Source: Eubacteriales bacterium (lineage in GTDB: Bacteria > Bacillota > Clostridia > Lachnospirales > Lachnospiraceae). Taken from it: a DNA stretch of 35,552 bases. Location of the stretch: the NCBI GenBank assembly GCA_030536575.1, contig JAUNPS010000042.1, forward strand, positions 1 to 35,552, written 5' to 3'. The notes beneath the pieces are model-generated. The model ran no database searches. It saw only the letters and a program-made list of their open reading frames with translations, and had not been told where the DNA came from. Shown here piece after piece: positions 15,753 to 24,537 of the stretch (positions are counted from its first letter, which is position 1; each line of letters begins with the position of its first letter). The translations under genes and the position numbers were made by a program.

Positions 15753-15784
15753 ACCATATATAGTATGTGTCTTTATTATCTCAA
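15753..15784 (-). promoter_or_regulatory. nrdD promoter with possible NrdR box
   Basis: Minus-strand TTGAGA (15779-15784) and TATATA (15757-15762) are 16 nt apart. The -10 is embedded in ACTATATATGGT (15753-15764), which resembles the core of NrdR boxes (consensus near ACACTATATATAGTGT). NrdR normally uses two boxes; I do not see a convincing second one, so this remains tentative. Confidence 0.4.
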
Positions 15785-15813
15785 CCAGATGTTGTCACTC
15801 TAGTATATAACAA

Positions 15814-15840
15814 AACCCTCTTGCCGTAAAGAGGGTTTTT
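15814..15840 (-). terminator. Bidirectional terminator between GH31 gene and nrdD
   Basis: AACCCTCTT (15814-15822) and AAGAGGGTT (15829-15837) form a perfect 9-bp stem with a 6-nt loop. T-runs follow on both strands (TTTTTG on plus, TTTTGTT on minus). It most likely ends the GH31 transcript. Confidence 0.8.
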
Positions 15841-15925
15841 GTAATTTCCGGATTCTATTTTTGAGGCCGCTGGGGCGACGAAAAGTTTGGGGCAATGTTC
15901 TCGCAGGCTTGCTGCCGTCCCGGCG

Positions 15926-16032
15926 GCCGAATCCTCTCAAAGTGTCAGCGCTGGAAAGACACGTGTAACATTTCGAAAGGCTGGGTCAGCCTGTTGCCGA
16001 GTCTCTTTAAAGTGTCAGCGCCGGAAAGACAC
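15926..16032. repeat. Two direct repeats of about 37 bp, 70 bp apart, at the end of the GH31 gene
   Basis: The segments 15926-15962 and 15996-16032 share the core AAAGTGTCAGCGC, one variable base, then GGAAAGACAC, plus partial similarity upstream (GCCGA and TC.TCT). The period is exactly 70 bp. The second copy contains the last codons and stop (16015-16017) of the GH31 gene, so the first is a partial 3'-end duplication lying in the intergenic region. Each contains GTGTC...GACAC, which can fold back. Confidence 0.7.
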
Positions 16033-18462
16033 CGTGCTCTCAGCTCCATCGTAGGAAACGGTCTGGATGATGTCGCCGAGGGTGACGGTGAAGGTGCGCA
16101 TTGCAGGCATTCCGGGATAACTGCCTTCTGCTTCGTGGATGGTCAGGCATTTTTCGGAGTCATCCCAGGTGAGGGGGATGCGGCAGTATTCGCCCTGCTC
16201 GTAGCCGTAGCCGTCCCCGGCGTCTTCATAGAGCGTAAAGGCAGCATCCGCGCCCGGATAAATCCGCAGATTTACGGGTTTCGTCAAAGGCTGGGCGGCG
16301 TACTGGATTTTTTCTCCGTTCATCGGAAGGATGCTTCCGGCTTTTACGAAGAGGGGCAGATCGCCAAGTTCCGCTTTGACAGTTACGTACTGGCCGCCTT
16401 CGTATTTTTTCCCGCTCCAGTAATGATACCAGCCCGCGCCTTTCGGCAGATAGCAGCGCCAGGTCTTCTCCCGGTCAATGGGCTTGCTCCCGGCTTCGTA
16501 ATACATCGGCTCAGTCACGGGGCAGACCAGGAAAGACGGCCCAAACAGGTATTCGTCGCCGATTTCTTTCGCCTTCGGATCCTTGCCAAAATCGAACAGC
16601 AGGCTCCGCATAATCGTTGCATTGTCCAAGGTCACGCTTCCGGCCAGGGAGTAGATATAAGGCATGAGCTGATAGCGCAGTTCAATGTATTTTTTCAGCG
16701 CATCATAGAAGGGCGTTCCCGGTTCCCCGAAATTCCAGATTTCCCGCGGCGTATCGGTTCCGTGGGAACGGTGCATCGGCAGGAACGTCCCGAATTCGAA
16801 CCAGCGGGTGTACAGTTCCCGGTAGCCCAGATCCTCCACACCGTCGTTGTACTCACCTTTCCAGAACCACAGTGGGTCAGGGTTCGTATTGCAGCCGCAG
16901 CCACGCTTCTGCCAGGCGCTTCCCACCACGAAGAAGGCGCCGATGTCCAGTGTCCAGTAGGGCATGCCGCTCATTGCCATATTTAACCCCTCTGTGATCT
17001 GCCGTTTTAAGGTCTTCCAGGACGCGTAAATGTCTCCCGACCACAGCATCACACCGTATTTCTGCTGGGACGCGTAGCCGGAACGGGTCAGGTTCAGCAC
17101 GCGCTTATCGGGCGCGTCTTTCCGCTGGTTCTCGAAAATGCCCTTGGCATGCATCAGCGCGAAGGCATTCGCCTTGGCGGCATCCAGATATTTTTTATGC
17201 TCGCCGCCCACCAGCGCGTACCGCTCCCAGGGCTCCCGCTTCACCTGGCCGCCCCAGTCCGGGCCGGAGAATGGCTCCGTGGAGTCGCACCACCAGGAAT
17301 CAAAGCCTTCGTCGAACAGCCCTTCTTTCGCCTGCTTCCAGTAGACTTCCCGCGCCTTCTCGTCAAAGGCGTCATAGGTGGAAAAGTCGCCCAGAATCTG
17401 ATTGTTTTCCACAAATTCCCGATGGTTTTCCCCGCCTTCCGCCATGTTCGGCCAGACGGATACCATGGTGTGGATGTTCATTTCATGAAGCTTTTCGTTC
17501 ACTTCGCGGATATTGGCGTAGCGCGTCTTATCCACCGTTTTCTCGCCCCAGATGCCTGGCTCCCAGGTATTCCAGTCCTGGACAATGCAGTCCAGCGGCA
17601 CGCCGCTTTCCCGGTAGGCCTTTCCGATCTCCAAAAGCTCGTCCGCCGTGCGGTAAGCTTCTTTCGACTGCACGTAGCCATAGGCCCATTTCGGCAGCAG
17701 GGCGGCCTTTCCGGTCAGCCTGCGGTAGCCGTCGATCACATCGTCCAGCTTTTCTCCGGCAAGGAAATAGTAGTCCATCTGATCCACCGTGTCCAGAAAC
17801 AGGTAGGAACCATTCTCGTCATCCTGGAACGTCATCAGGGAACAGCAGTCTACCAGAATGCCATAATTTTTCGAAGAAACAAACATTGGCATCGGAATGC
17901 GCATATTATGCTGGTACAGATACTGGCTGTGATGGCGGTAATTATAAACGCCTTCCTCCGCCTGCCCCAGGCCGTAAATGCCTTCGTCCGCTTCCCAGTC
18001 GAAATACAGCTTTGCCCGGTAGGCTTTCCGGTCGGCAATCTGTTTTAAATTCTCGATAAAACTGCGCTCCCCGTCAACGGTCTTTACCCGTTTTACCACT
18101 GGAGGTTCTCCGCCGGTCGTATAGCGCACCACCTCTTCTTCGCACATTTCCCGTCCGGCTTCCCGCAGCCACACTTCGCCGCTGTCTGCGTCCGTCCAGG
18201 TAACTGCGCCGGTTTCCTTCGAAAATACGGCCTTGATGCGGCCGCCAAAGACTGTGATCTCCGCCTCGTCTTCTTCCATGTAAACGGGCTGGCGGCTCTC
18301 ATAGACCGACGGCTCGATCATCAGGGACTGATTTTCAATTTCTTCTTTTTTCGTAAAGACCAGGCGCATCACCGCATCCGAAATGCCGAAAAATCCATAG
18401 ATTCCTTCCGCTGTCCGGATCTGTACCCGGCCTTCCCCCTGGGTAATCTGTAAAATTTCCAT
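16015..18462 (-). CDS. Glycoside hydrolase family 31 (alpha-xylosidase/alpha-glucosidase-like)
   Basis: An 815-residue GH31 enzyme without a signal peptide, so probably cytoplasmic. An N-terminal beta-sandwich precedes the TIM barrel. The nucleophile motif is WWCDSTEPF (Asp393) and the acid/base is Asp477 in LWSGD, preceded by LTRSGYASQQKYG. The C-terminal part (from about residue 650) fits the proximal beta-domain and DUF5110. The DxTEP form of the nucleophile motif is found in several alpha-xylosidase-like GH31 branches, so release of alpha-linked xylose or glucose from oligosaccharides is likely, but I cannot fix the substrate. No transporter or sugar regulator is adjacent. A possible -10, TATACT, is at 18504-18509. 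Confidence 0.9.
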   Translation of the reverse strand: MEILQITQGEGRVQIRTAEGIYGFFGISDAVMRLVFTKKEEIENQSLMIEPSVYESRQPVYMEEDEAEITVFGGRIKAVFSKETGAVTWTDADSGEVWLREAGREMCEEEVVRYTTGGEPPVVKRVKTVDGERSFIENLKQIADRKAYRAKLYFDWEADEGIYGLGQAEEGVYNYRHHSQYLYQHNMRIPMPMFVSSKNYGILVDCCSLMTFQDDENGSYLFLDTVDQMDYYFLAGEKLDDVIDGYRRLTGKAALLPKWAYGYVQSKEAYRTADELLEIGKAYRESGVPLDCIVQDWNTWEPGIWGEKTVDKTRYANIREVNEKLHEMNIHTMVSVWPNMAEGGENHREFVENNQILGDFSTYDAFDEKAREVYWKQAKEGLFDEGFDSWWCDSTEPFSGPDWGGQVKREPWERYALVGGEHKKYLDAAKANAFALMHAKGIFENQRKDAPDKRVLNLTRSGYASQQKYGVMLWSGDIYASWKTLKRQITEGLNMAMSGMPYWTLDIGAFFVVGSAWQKRGCGCNTNPDPLWFWKGEYNDGVEDLGYRELYTRWFEFGTFLPMHRSHGTDTPREIWNFGEPGTPFYDALKKYIELRYQLMPYIYSLAGSVTLDNATIMRSLLFDFGKDPKAKEIGDEYLFGPSFLVCPVTEPMYYEAGSKPIDREKTWRCYLPKGAGWYHYWSGKKYEGGQYVTVKAELGDLPLFVKAGSILPMNGEKIQYAAQPLTKPVNLRIYPGADAAFTLYEDAGDGYGYEQGEYCRIPLTWDDSEKCLTIHEAEGSYPGMPAMRTFTVTLGDIIQTVSYDGAESTVSFRR

Positions 18463-18617
18463 AAGTACACCTCTCCTGTTTTCCTATGAATTGTGCTGTT
18501 TTCAGTATAGCGAAAAATTGGGGATTTGTATAGTCGTGAATCGGCCGGAAGGATTGGATTTTTTGGCTTTAAATTTGGACAAAATTTCGTGGTCTTGCAT
18601 TTCCGTTCCCGGATTAC

Positions 18618-18645
18618 TTGACTATTTTTCCAGACATGATACACT
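18618..18645 (+). promoter_or_regulatory. Promoter of the SDR gene
   Basis: TTGACT (18618-18623) and TACACT (18640-18645) are 16 nt apart. ATG 18679 follows with an AAGGAGG site 9 nt before it. Confidence 0.6.
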
Positions 18646-18678
18646 GATTGTACGAGACGAAAAAGGAGGCGTAAGCTT

Positions 18679-19707
18679 ATGAAAGCACTTTTTATCGGCG
18701 GAACCGGCACGATCAGCACCGCCATTTCCACACAGCTTCTGGAAGAAGGCCACGAATTATGGCTGATCAACCGCGGAAACCGGAATCACGAACTGCCGGA
18801 AGGCGCTCACATCATCCAGGCAGATATTAACGACGAGGAATACGTTGCCAAACAGTTGGAGGGCCAGACCTTCGACGTGGTAGCCGATTTCATTGCGTTT
18901 ACCCCAAAGCCCCTGGAACGGGACTACCGGCTGTTCCGCGGAAAAACCAGACAATTCATCTATATCAGCTCCGCTTCGGCCTATCAGAAACCCCTTTCCG
19001 ACTACCGGATCACGGAAGGGACGCCCCTGGCGAACCCCTACTGGGAATACTCCCGGAATAAAATTGCCGGGGAAGAATATCTGATGAAGCTTTACCGGGA
19101 AGAAGGCTTCCCCATTACCATTGTCCGTCCCAGCCACACCTACGGAAAACGCGGGCTCCCGCTGGGCGTCCAGGGCCAGAAAGGCTTCTATCAGGTTATA
19201 AAACGCATGAAGGAAGGCAAGCCCATCCTGATGCACGGCGACGGAAGCTCCCTGTGGACCGTGACCTTTAACCGGGATTTTGCCAAAGGCTTTATCGGCC
19301 TGATGGGAAATATTCACGCCATTGGCGAAGCCGTTCAGATTACCGGGGATGAAACCCTGACCTGGAACCAGATCCATCAGACGGTGGCGGACGCGCTGGG
19401 CGTTCCGTTTAAGCCCTATTATGTTTCCACAATGTTCCTGAAAGAGGCGGAATATTTTGATCTTGGAAGCGGGCTGATCGGAGATAAATCCTGCAGCGTT
19501 GTGTTTGACAATGCGAAGCTGAAACGGCTGGTGCCTGGCTTTACGGCGACGACACGGTTCGATCAGGGCGTGCGGGAGGCGCTGGCTTACATTGAAACGC
19601 ATCCGGAATGCCAGGTGGAAGACCCGGAGTTTGACGAGTGGTGCGACCGAGTGATCGCGGCTCAGGAAGAGGCACTTGAGAAAGTGCGAAGCGGGAATAA
19701 GCACTGA
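18679..19707 (+). CDS. NAD-dependent epimerase/dehydratase-like SDR protein
   Basis: A 342-residue extended short-chain dehydrogenase/reductase. The N-terminal nucleotide-binding motif is FIGGTGTIS, followed by YISSASAYQK and the active-site-type YSRNKIAGEE with Tyr and Lys spaced YxxxK. Family members act on nucleotide sugars or related substrates with NAD(P). Here the substrate is unknown; this subgroup also resembles plant and cyanobacterial RNA-binding-type SDRs. It is transcribed alone from 18618-18645. The hairpin downstream has a U-run only on the opposite strand, so I see no clear terminator of its own. Confidence 0.85.
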   Translation: MKALFIGGTGTISTAISTQLLEEGHELWLINRGNRNHELPEGAHIIQADINDEEYVAKQLEGQTFDVVADFIAFTPKPLERDYRLFRGKTRQFIYISSASAYQKPLSDYRITEGTPLANPYWEYSRNKIAGEEYLMKLYREEGFPITIVRPSHTYGKRGLPLGVQGQKGFYQVIKRMKEGKPILMHGDGSSLWTVTFNRDFAKGFIGLMGNIHAIGEAVQITGDETLTWNQIHQTVADALGVPFKPYYVSTMFLKEAEYFDLGSGLIGDKSCSVVFDNAKLKRLVPGFTATTRFDQGVREALAYIETHPECQVEDPEFDEWCDRVIAAQEEALEKVRSGNKH

Positions 19708-19715
19708 TTTTTCCC

Positions 19716-19756
19716 AAAAAAGTGGCTCACACGCCTGTTTTGCAGGTATGTGAGCC
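19716..19756 (-). terminator. Terminator of the deacetylase-like lipoprotein gene
   Basis: On the minus strand GGCTCACATACCTG (19743-19756) pairs with CAGGCGTGTGAGCC (19724-19737), 12 of 14 positions, followed by ACTTTTTT. It lies about 115 nt after the stop at 19871; the intervening stretch shows nothing I recognise. Confidence 0.75.
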
Positions 19757-19870
19757 AAAATTTGGGTGAACGTGCGGTCACGTGGACTTTGATGGCATTT
19801 CCAAACCGTGGCCGCCATGCACAGCCTTTGGGAGAATGCCGCAAACCGCCGACGCGGGCGCTGCCCACGC

Positions 19871-21205
19871 TCATCCCCACGCGGGCCTGTCCGGATCGAG
19901 CACCTCCGCCGGATCAAAAAATTGCGAAATATTGTCCCAATTATAATAAATCGTATAACCGTCAATGCTCCTGCGTGTCTCATGAATATAATTCGCCTGA
20001 ACGTCGATATAATCGGCCGTCGACCAGACTCCGCAGAAGAACCGAAAACCGCTTTCCAGCAAATATTCAAAACTATCGCCCGAAAATCCCACATCGTCCC
20101 CATACGGATAGAATAAAACGTCCGCTTCGCCCACATAGGCGCCGATTTCTTCCAGCCAGCGGTCGGTATCCGTCACCAGCTCGTCATAGGTCATTTCCGC
20201 AAGGGAACTGTACGCGTAGCTATTGCTCGCGAAACTCCAGCCGCTTTCCCGCAGGCGCTCTGCAATGGCCGTTACGCTCTCCCGGTCTTCGGCAAGCGTC
20301 TCGGACTCCAGGTTATTGATACGATAGCCAAACGCGCCCGCATAGCCGGTCAGCCCCACAATCCCTCTGGCATTTCGCAGGGAAAAATCCGGATGTTCCT
20401 CAATGAAAGTCTCCAAAATCGGAATCAGATCATAATCTCCCACCTGTTCTGCCCCGTTCGCGTCCACATACAAAGCCTTTACATCGCCGTTTTCGTCCAG
20501 TACCAGACGTTTTGCGAAACCGTCGCCTTCCAGATAGTCGTAATAGACGACCGCATCCTGGGAAATGATCAGGGGCGTCTTGTCTTCCGGGATCATCGGT
20601 GTGGTCCGGTAGTAGCTAATCGTGCCGTCGTCGTTTTTGGTTTCGCCGATGACTTCGTGAATGTCGATCAGGACATAGCCGTTCTTATAGAGTTCTTCCA
20701 GGATCTTCTGGAATTCTTCGGTGGTCATCATAGACCAGTTATAGGTAGAAGTCATGGAATCCCCGTCAAAGGCCAGATCCGGATCAGCGATCAGGGTCTG
20801 GAAATAGAGATGGGGAATGTCGCCATCGTAGGCAACCATTTTGCTGAGTTTCTGCTGGTAATCGATCTTGGCCTGTACAACCCGCTCGTCCTGCTGGAAT
20901 TCTTCTTCAATAGCGCCCAGGATTTTCAGGGCTTTTTCATAGTCGTAGACGTCGGCCTGGGCTTTCGCTTCTTCCAGGGATTTTTCCATTTCGGCTTCTT
21001 TGGCGTCCTGGATTTCCTGGAGTTCGCGTTCAGCTTTCATTTTTGGAGATTCGACGGGTTCGTTGTTGGCGTACATACCGGTGGTGCCAAGGCTCTCGGC
21101 AAGCTGGGCGTTCAGGGTTTCGCGGCTGCAGCCGGTGAGGGCGAGGGCGGCCGCGGCCAGAAGGGCACAGCCAAGCAGGCGTTTTCGCATGGTTCCTTTT
21201 ATCAA
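19871..21205 (-). CDS. Polysaccharide-deacetylase-like lipoprotein with degenerate active site
   Basis: A 444-residue exported lipoprotein (RKRLLGCALLAAAALALTGC, lipid on that Cys). A helical, Glu/Lys-rich segment covers about residues 50-120, and the rest looks like a NodB polysaccharide deacetylase. The usual catalytic motifs are altered: the TFDD position reads ISQDAVVYY, and the SHTxxH position reads SNSYAYSS; only the YPYG motif is kept. It may therefore bind rather than deacetylate glycans. I start at TTG 21203-21205, because GGAGG (21214-21218) lies exactly 8 nt upstream; the ATG at 21220 has no ribosome site, and that at 21190 has AAAGGA only 3 nt away. A good promoter lies at 21260-21288. 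Confidence 0.8.
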   Translation of the reverse strand: MIKGTMRKRLLGCALLAAAALALTGCSRETLNAQLAESLGTTGMYANNEPVESPKMKAERELQEIQDAKEAEMEKSLEEAKAQADVYDYEKALKILGAIEEEFQQDERVVQAKIDYQQKLSKMVAYDGDIPHLYFQTLIADPDLAFDGDSMTSTYNWSMMTTEEFQKILEELYKNGYVLIDIHEVIGETKNDDGTISYYRTTPMIPEDKTPLIISQDAVVYYDYLEGDGFAKRLVLDENGDVKALYVDANGAEQVGDYDLIPILETFIEEHPDFSLRNARGIVGLTGYAGAFGYRINNLESETLAEDRESVTAIAERLRESGWSFASNSYAYSSLAEMTYDELVTDTDRWLEEIGAYVGEADVLFYPYGDDVGFSGDSFEYLLESGFRFFCGVWSTADYIDVQANYIHETRRSIDGYTIYYNWDNISQFFDPAEVLDPDRPAWG

Positions 21206-21259
21206 AAGTTTTTCCTCCATTGTCGTTTCGTGTCAGTCTGTTTCCGATGCATTACAGCC

Positions 21260-21288
21260 ATTATAGCGAACCTTTCGGAAAAACTCAA
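21260..21288 (-). promoter_or_regulatory. Promoter of the deacetylase-like lipoprotein gene
   Basis: Minus-strand TTGAGT (21283-21288) and TATAAT (21260-21265) are 17 nt apart, just after the gatB stop at 21310. Confidence 0.75.
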
Positions 21289-21309
21289 TGGATTTTATGC
21301 GAAACCTTT

Positions 21310-22746
21310 CTACGCCTCCAGAAGCTCCTTCAGCATCTGATTCACCGCTCCCGGATCTGCCTTCCCCTTCATTGCCTTCATCGTCTGCCCCACCAGGAAC
21401 CCGATCGCCTTCTGCTTCCCGCCTTTATAGTCCGCCACAGACTGCGGATTCGCGGCGAGAACCTCCTCAACGACGGCCCGCAATGCGCCTTCGTCGTTTA
21501 CCGTTTTCAGGCCATGCTCTTCCACATAAACCTCCGGATCAACATTTTCCAGGAAAATTTTTTCAAACACTTCCTTCGCCACCGTGCTGTTAATGGTTCC
21601 CGCATCCGCCAGCTCCACCAGCTTCGCCAGATTCTCCGGCGAAAAAGCCAGCTCCTCCGGCTCCATATCATGTTCCTTCAGCAGGCGCAGAGTCTCCACC
21701 ATAATCCAGTTCGAAACCTTCTTCGGCTTCTTACAGATCGCCGTCGCCGCCTCAAACAAATCCGCCAGCGTCTTGGAACTGGTCAGGATTCCCGCGTCAT
21801 AATCCGGAATGTCAAATTCTTTCTTATAGCGCAGAAGCTTTTCCGAGCGAAGCTCCGGCTGCCGTTCCCGCACCGCCTGAATCCACTCATCATCAATCCA
21901 CACCGGCGTCAGATCCGGGTCCGGGAAATAACGGTAGTCCTGCGCGTCCTCCTTCGAACGCATTGCATACGAATATTCCTTATTATCGTCCCATCTGCGC
22001 GTCTCCTGGATCACCGCTTTCCCTTCCTCCAGAAGCTCGATCTGCCGCGCGCGCTCCCCCTCAATGGCCCGTGCAATGGCCTTAAAGGAGTTCAGGTTCT
22101 TCATTTCCGTCCGGGTGCCAAACTTCTCCGCCCCGACCTCCCGCACAGACAGGTTCACATCCGCGCGCATGGAGCCTTCCTGAAGCTTACAGTCCGAAGC
22201 GCCCAGATATTGAATGATCAGGCGCAGCTTATCCAGATACGCAATAACTTCTTCCGCGCTTCGCATATCCGGTTCCGACACAATCTCAATCAGCGGAACG
22301 CCGCTCCGGTTATAATCCACCAGCGAGCAGTCCTCCCACTCGTCATGTACCAGCTTCCCGGCATCCTCCTCCATATGGATCTCATGGATTCCCACCTTTT
22401 TCGTCCCGGCAGCCGTCTCAATTTCCACCCAACCGTCGTGGCAGATCGGCAGATAGAGCTGGGAAATCTGGTAGTTCTGCGGATTGTCCGGATAAAAATA
22501 ATTTTTCCGGTCGAATTTACAATACTGGTTAATCTCGCAGTTCGTCGCCAGCCCCACCGCCAGCGCATATTCCACCACCTGCTTATTCAGCACCGGAAGC
22601 GATCCCGGCATCCCGGTACAAACCGGACAGGTATGGCTGTTGGGCGCGCCCCCGAAAGCCGTGGAGCAGGAACAGAAAATTTTCGTCTTTGTGGCAAGCT
22701 CCACATGGACTTCCAGTCCGATCACCGTTTCATATTGTCTGCTCAT
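21310..22746 (-). CDS. gatB: Aspartyl/glutamyl-tRNA amidotransferase subunit B
   Basis: A 478-residue subunit that binds misacylated tRNA and activates its side-chain carboxylate with ATP, giving Asn-tRNA(Asn) or Gln-tRNA(Gln) with ammonia from GatA. The start VIGLEVHVELATKTKIFC, the zinc-type Cys residues (CSCST and CPVC) and the HEIHMEEDAGK motif are typical. The C-terminal helical and YqeY-like tail is complete. Its ATG overlaps the gatA stop by 4 bp (ATGA). It is the last gene of aspS-gatC-gatA-gatB. Confidence 0.98.
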   Translation of the reverse strand: MSRQYETVIGLEVHVELATKTKIFCSCSTAFGGAPNSHTCPVCTGMPGSLPVLNKQVVEYALAVGLATNCEINQYCKFDRKNYFYPDNPQNYQISQLYLPICHDGWVEIETAAGTKKVGIHEIHMEEDAGKLVHDEWEDCSLVDYNRSGVPLIEIVSEPDMRSAEEVIAYLDKLRLIIQYLGASDCKLQEGSMRADVNLSVREVGAEKFGTRTEMKNLNSFKAIARAIEGERARQIELLEEGKAVIQETRRWDDNKEYSYAMRSKEDAQDYRYFPDPDLTPVWIDDEWIQAVRERQPELRSEKLLRYKKEFDIPDYDAGILTSSKTLADLFEAATAICKKPKKVSNWIMVETLRLLKEHDMEPEELAFSPENLAKLVELADAGTINSTVAKEVFEKIFLENVDPEVYVEEHGLKTVNDEGALRAVVEEVLAANPQSVADYKGGKQKAIGFLVGQTMKAMKGKADPGAVNQMLKELLEA

Positions 22747-24218
22747 TTCCCTTCACTCCTTCCTGCCAGCGCCGGGCTTTCGTAGGTTCTGGTCTTCTCA
22801 AATGCATAGCCTGCCCGGATAATGTTCTTTTCTTTAAAGCAGTCCCCGATAAGCTGCATGCCGATCGGCAGCCCCGCCTTATCCTTTCCGCAGGGAACCG
22901 TCATGCCGGGCAATCCCGCCAGATTGACCGAAATCGTATAAATATCGCCCAGATACATTTTCAGCGGATCGCTTAAGGACTCGCCAAGGCGCGGCGCCGT
23001 AGTCGGCGCAGCAGGCCCCAGGATCACATCATATTTTTCAAACGCCTTGTCAAAAGCTTTTTTAATCAATGCTTTCGTCCGCAGCGCCTTCAGATAATAA
23101 GCGTCATAATAACCGGAACTTAACACGAAAGACCCCAGCATGATCCGGCGCTTGACCTCCGGCCCGAAGCCTTCGCTCCGGCTCTTTTTGTACATATTGT
23201 GGAGGCCTTCGTATTCTTCGGCGCGGTAGCCGTATTTTACGCCGTCGAACCGGGCAAGGTTCGAGCTGGCTTCCGCCGCCGCGATCACATAATAAGCCGG
23301 AATCGCATAATCCACCAGGCTCAGGTCAAATTCTTCCACAACCGCGCCCTTCGCTTCCAAGGCCTTCGCCGCATCCAACACGGCCTGACTCACTTCCGCG
23401 TCCAGGCCCTCTCCGAAATAATCCCGCGGAATTCCGATTTTCAGCCCCTTCACATCGTCCACAAGAGCGGAGGTGAAATCCGTGTCCTCCCGCTTGATGG
23501 AGGTGCTGTCCTTTCGGTCATAGGAAGAAATTGCTTCCAGAATCGTAGCGCAGTCGCTGACATCCTTCGCTACCGGCCCGATCTGATCCAGCGACGAACC
23601 ATACGCAATCAGCCCGTAACGCGATACTGTCCCATACGTCGGTTTGATTCCCGTCACCCCGCAGAACGAACTCGGCTGGCGGATGGAACCGCCCGTGTCG
23701 GAACCAAGCGCATAAAAGCATTCCTTTGCCGAAACTGCCGCGCAGGAACCGCCCGACGAACCGCCGGGAACATGCTCTGGGTTCCAGGGATTGCGCGTCA
23801 CGCCAAAGGCCGACGTTTCCGTGGTGCTTCCCATTGCGAATTCATCCATATTCGTTTTTCCAAGGATGACTGCTCCGGCTTTTTCCAGATTCAAAACGGC
23901 TTCGGCGCTGTAAGTCGGCTTGAAATTGTATAAAATTTTTGAACTGCAGGTCGTCAGCATGCCTTCGGTGCACATGTTGTCTTTTATTGCGGTCGGGACT
24001 CCGGCCAATGGGCCTGTCAGCGTCCCCGCTTCGATCTGCTGCTGTACTTCCTGCGCCCGTTTCAACGCTCCCTCTTCATCAACCGTCACATATGCGTGGA
24101 CCGACCCATCCAGTGCCCGGATCTGCGCAAGCGATTCCTGCACCGCTTCCACGGCTGTGATTTCTTTTTCTTTTATCTTTTTCCCCAGTTCCAGGGCTGT
24201 CAAATCTAAGATACTCAC
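22743..24218 (-). CDS. gatA: Aspartyl/glutamyl-tRNA amidotransferase subunit A
   Basis: A 491-residue amidase-signature protein that releases ammonia from glutamine or asparagine for the GatCAB complex. The catalytic Lys is in PTAIKDNM, the serines in GGSSGGSCAA and in the DTGGSIRQPSS segment. Length is normal. It begins with GTG (24216-24218) preceded by AGGAGG with 7 nt spacing, 11 bp after the gatC stop. Confidence 0.98.
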   Translation of the reverse strand: MSILDLTALELGKKIKEKEITAVEAVQESLAQIRALDGSVHAYVTVDEEGALKRAQEVQQQIEAGTLTGPLAGVPTAIKDNMCTEGMLTTCSSKILYNFKPTYSAEAVLNLEKAGAVILGKTNMDEFAMGSTTETSAFGVTRNPWNPEHVPGGSSGGSCAAVSAKECFYALGSDTGGSIRQPSSFCGVTGIKPTYGTVSRYGLIAYGSSLDQIGPVAKDVSDCATILEAISSYDRKDSTSIKREDTDFTSALVDDVKGLKIGIPRDYFGEGLDAEVSQAVLDAAKALEAKGAVVEEFDLSLVDYAIPAYYVIAAAEASSNLARFDGVKYGYRAEEYEGLHNMYKKSRSEGFGPEVKRRIMLGSFVLSSGYYDAYYLKALRTKALIKKAFDKAFEKYDVILGPAAPTTAPRLGESLSDPLKMYLGDIYTISVNLAGLPGMTVPCGKDKAGLPIGMQLIGDCFKEKNIIRAGYAFEKTRTYESPALAGRSEGK

Positions 24219-24229
24219 GGCGTTTCCTC

Positions 24230-24523
24230 CTATTCCACTGTCTTAGGCACCTTGAACGCGCTGTCTTTTCTGGCCGGCGCGTTCGCCAGGGTTTTCTCAT
24301 GCTCATCTCCGTTTGTGACCACATCCTCCCGGAAAACGTTCGTCACCAGGAAGACATGGGACATGGGTTCGACGCCTGTCGTGTCCAGTTCGTTCAGTTT
24401 ATCAATGTAATCCAGCATCCGCGCCATATCCTTTTTCGCCGCTTCTTTTTCTTCGGCGCTCAGTTCCAGTTTGGCCAGGATTCCTACATATTCAATCGTT
24501 TCATCGCTAATGATATTTGCCAT
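24230..24523 (-). CDS. gatC: Aspartyl/glutamyl-tRNA amidotransferase subunit C
   Basis: A 97-residue subunit that wraps around GatA and GatB and stabilises the complex. The segments [15 protein letters not shown] and [12 protein letters not shown], then VEPMSHV, are characteristic. An AGGAG site precedes ATG 24523, 14 bp after the aspS stop. Confidence 0.96.
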   Translation of the reverse strand: MANIISDETIEYVGILAKLELSAEEKEAAKKDMARMLDYIDKLNELDTTGVEPMSHVFLVTNVFREDVVTNGDEHEKTLANAPARKDSAFKVPKTVE

Positions 24524-24537
24524 CTTTTTCTCCTTTT

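Noticed and set aside
15926-16032. Possible CRISPR-like repeat-spacer pattern
   Set aside because: Only two imperfect copies, one of them part of a coding region, and no cas genes nearby.
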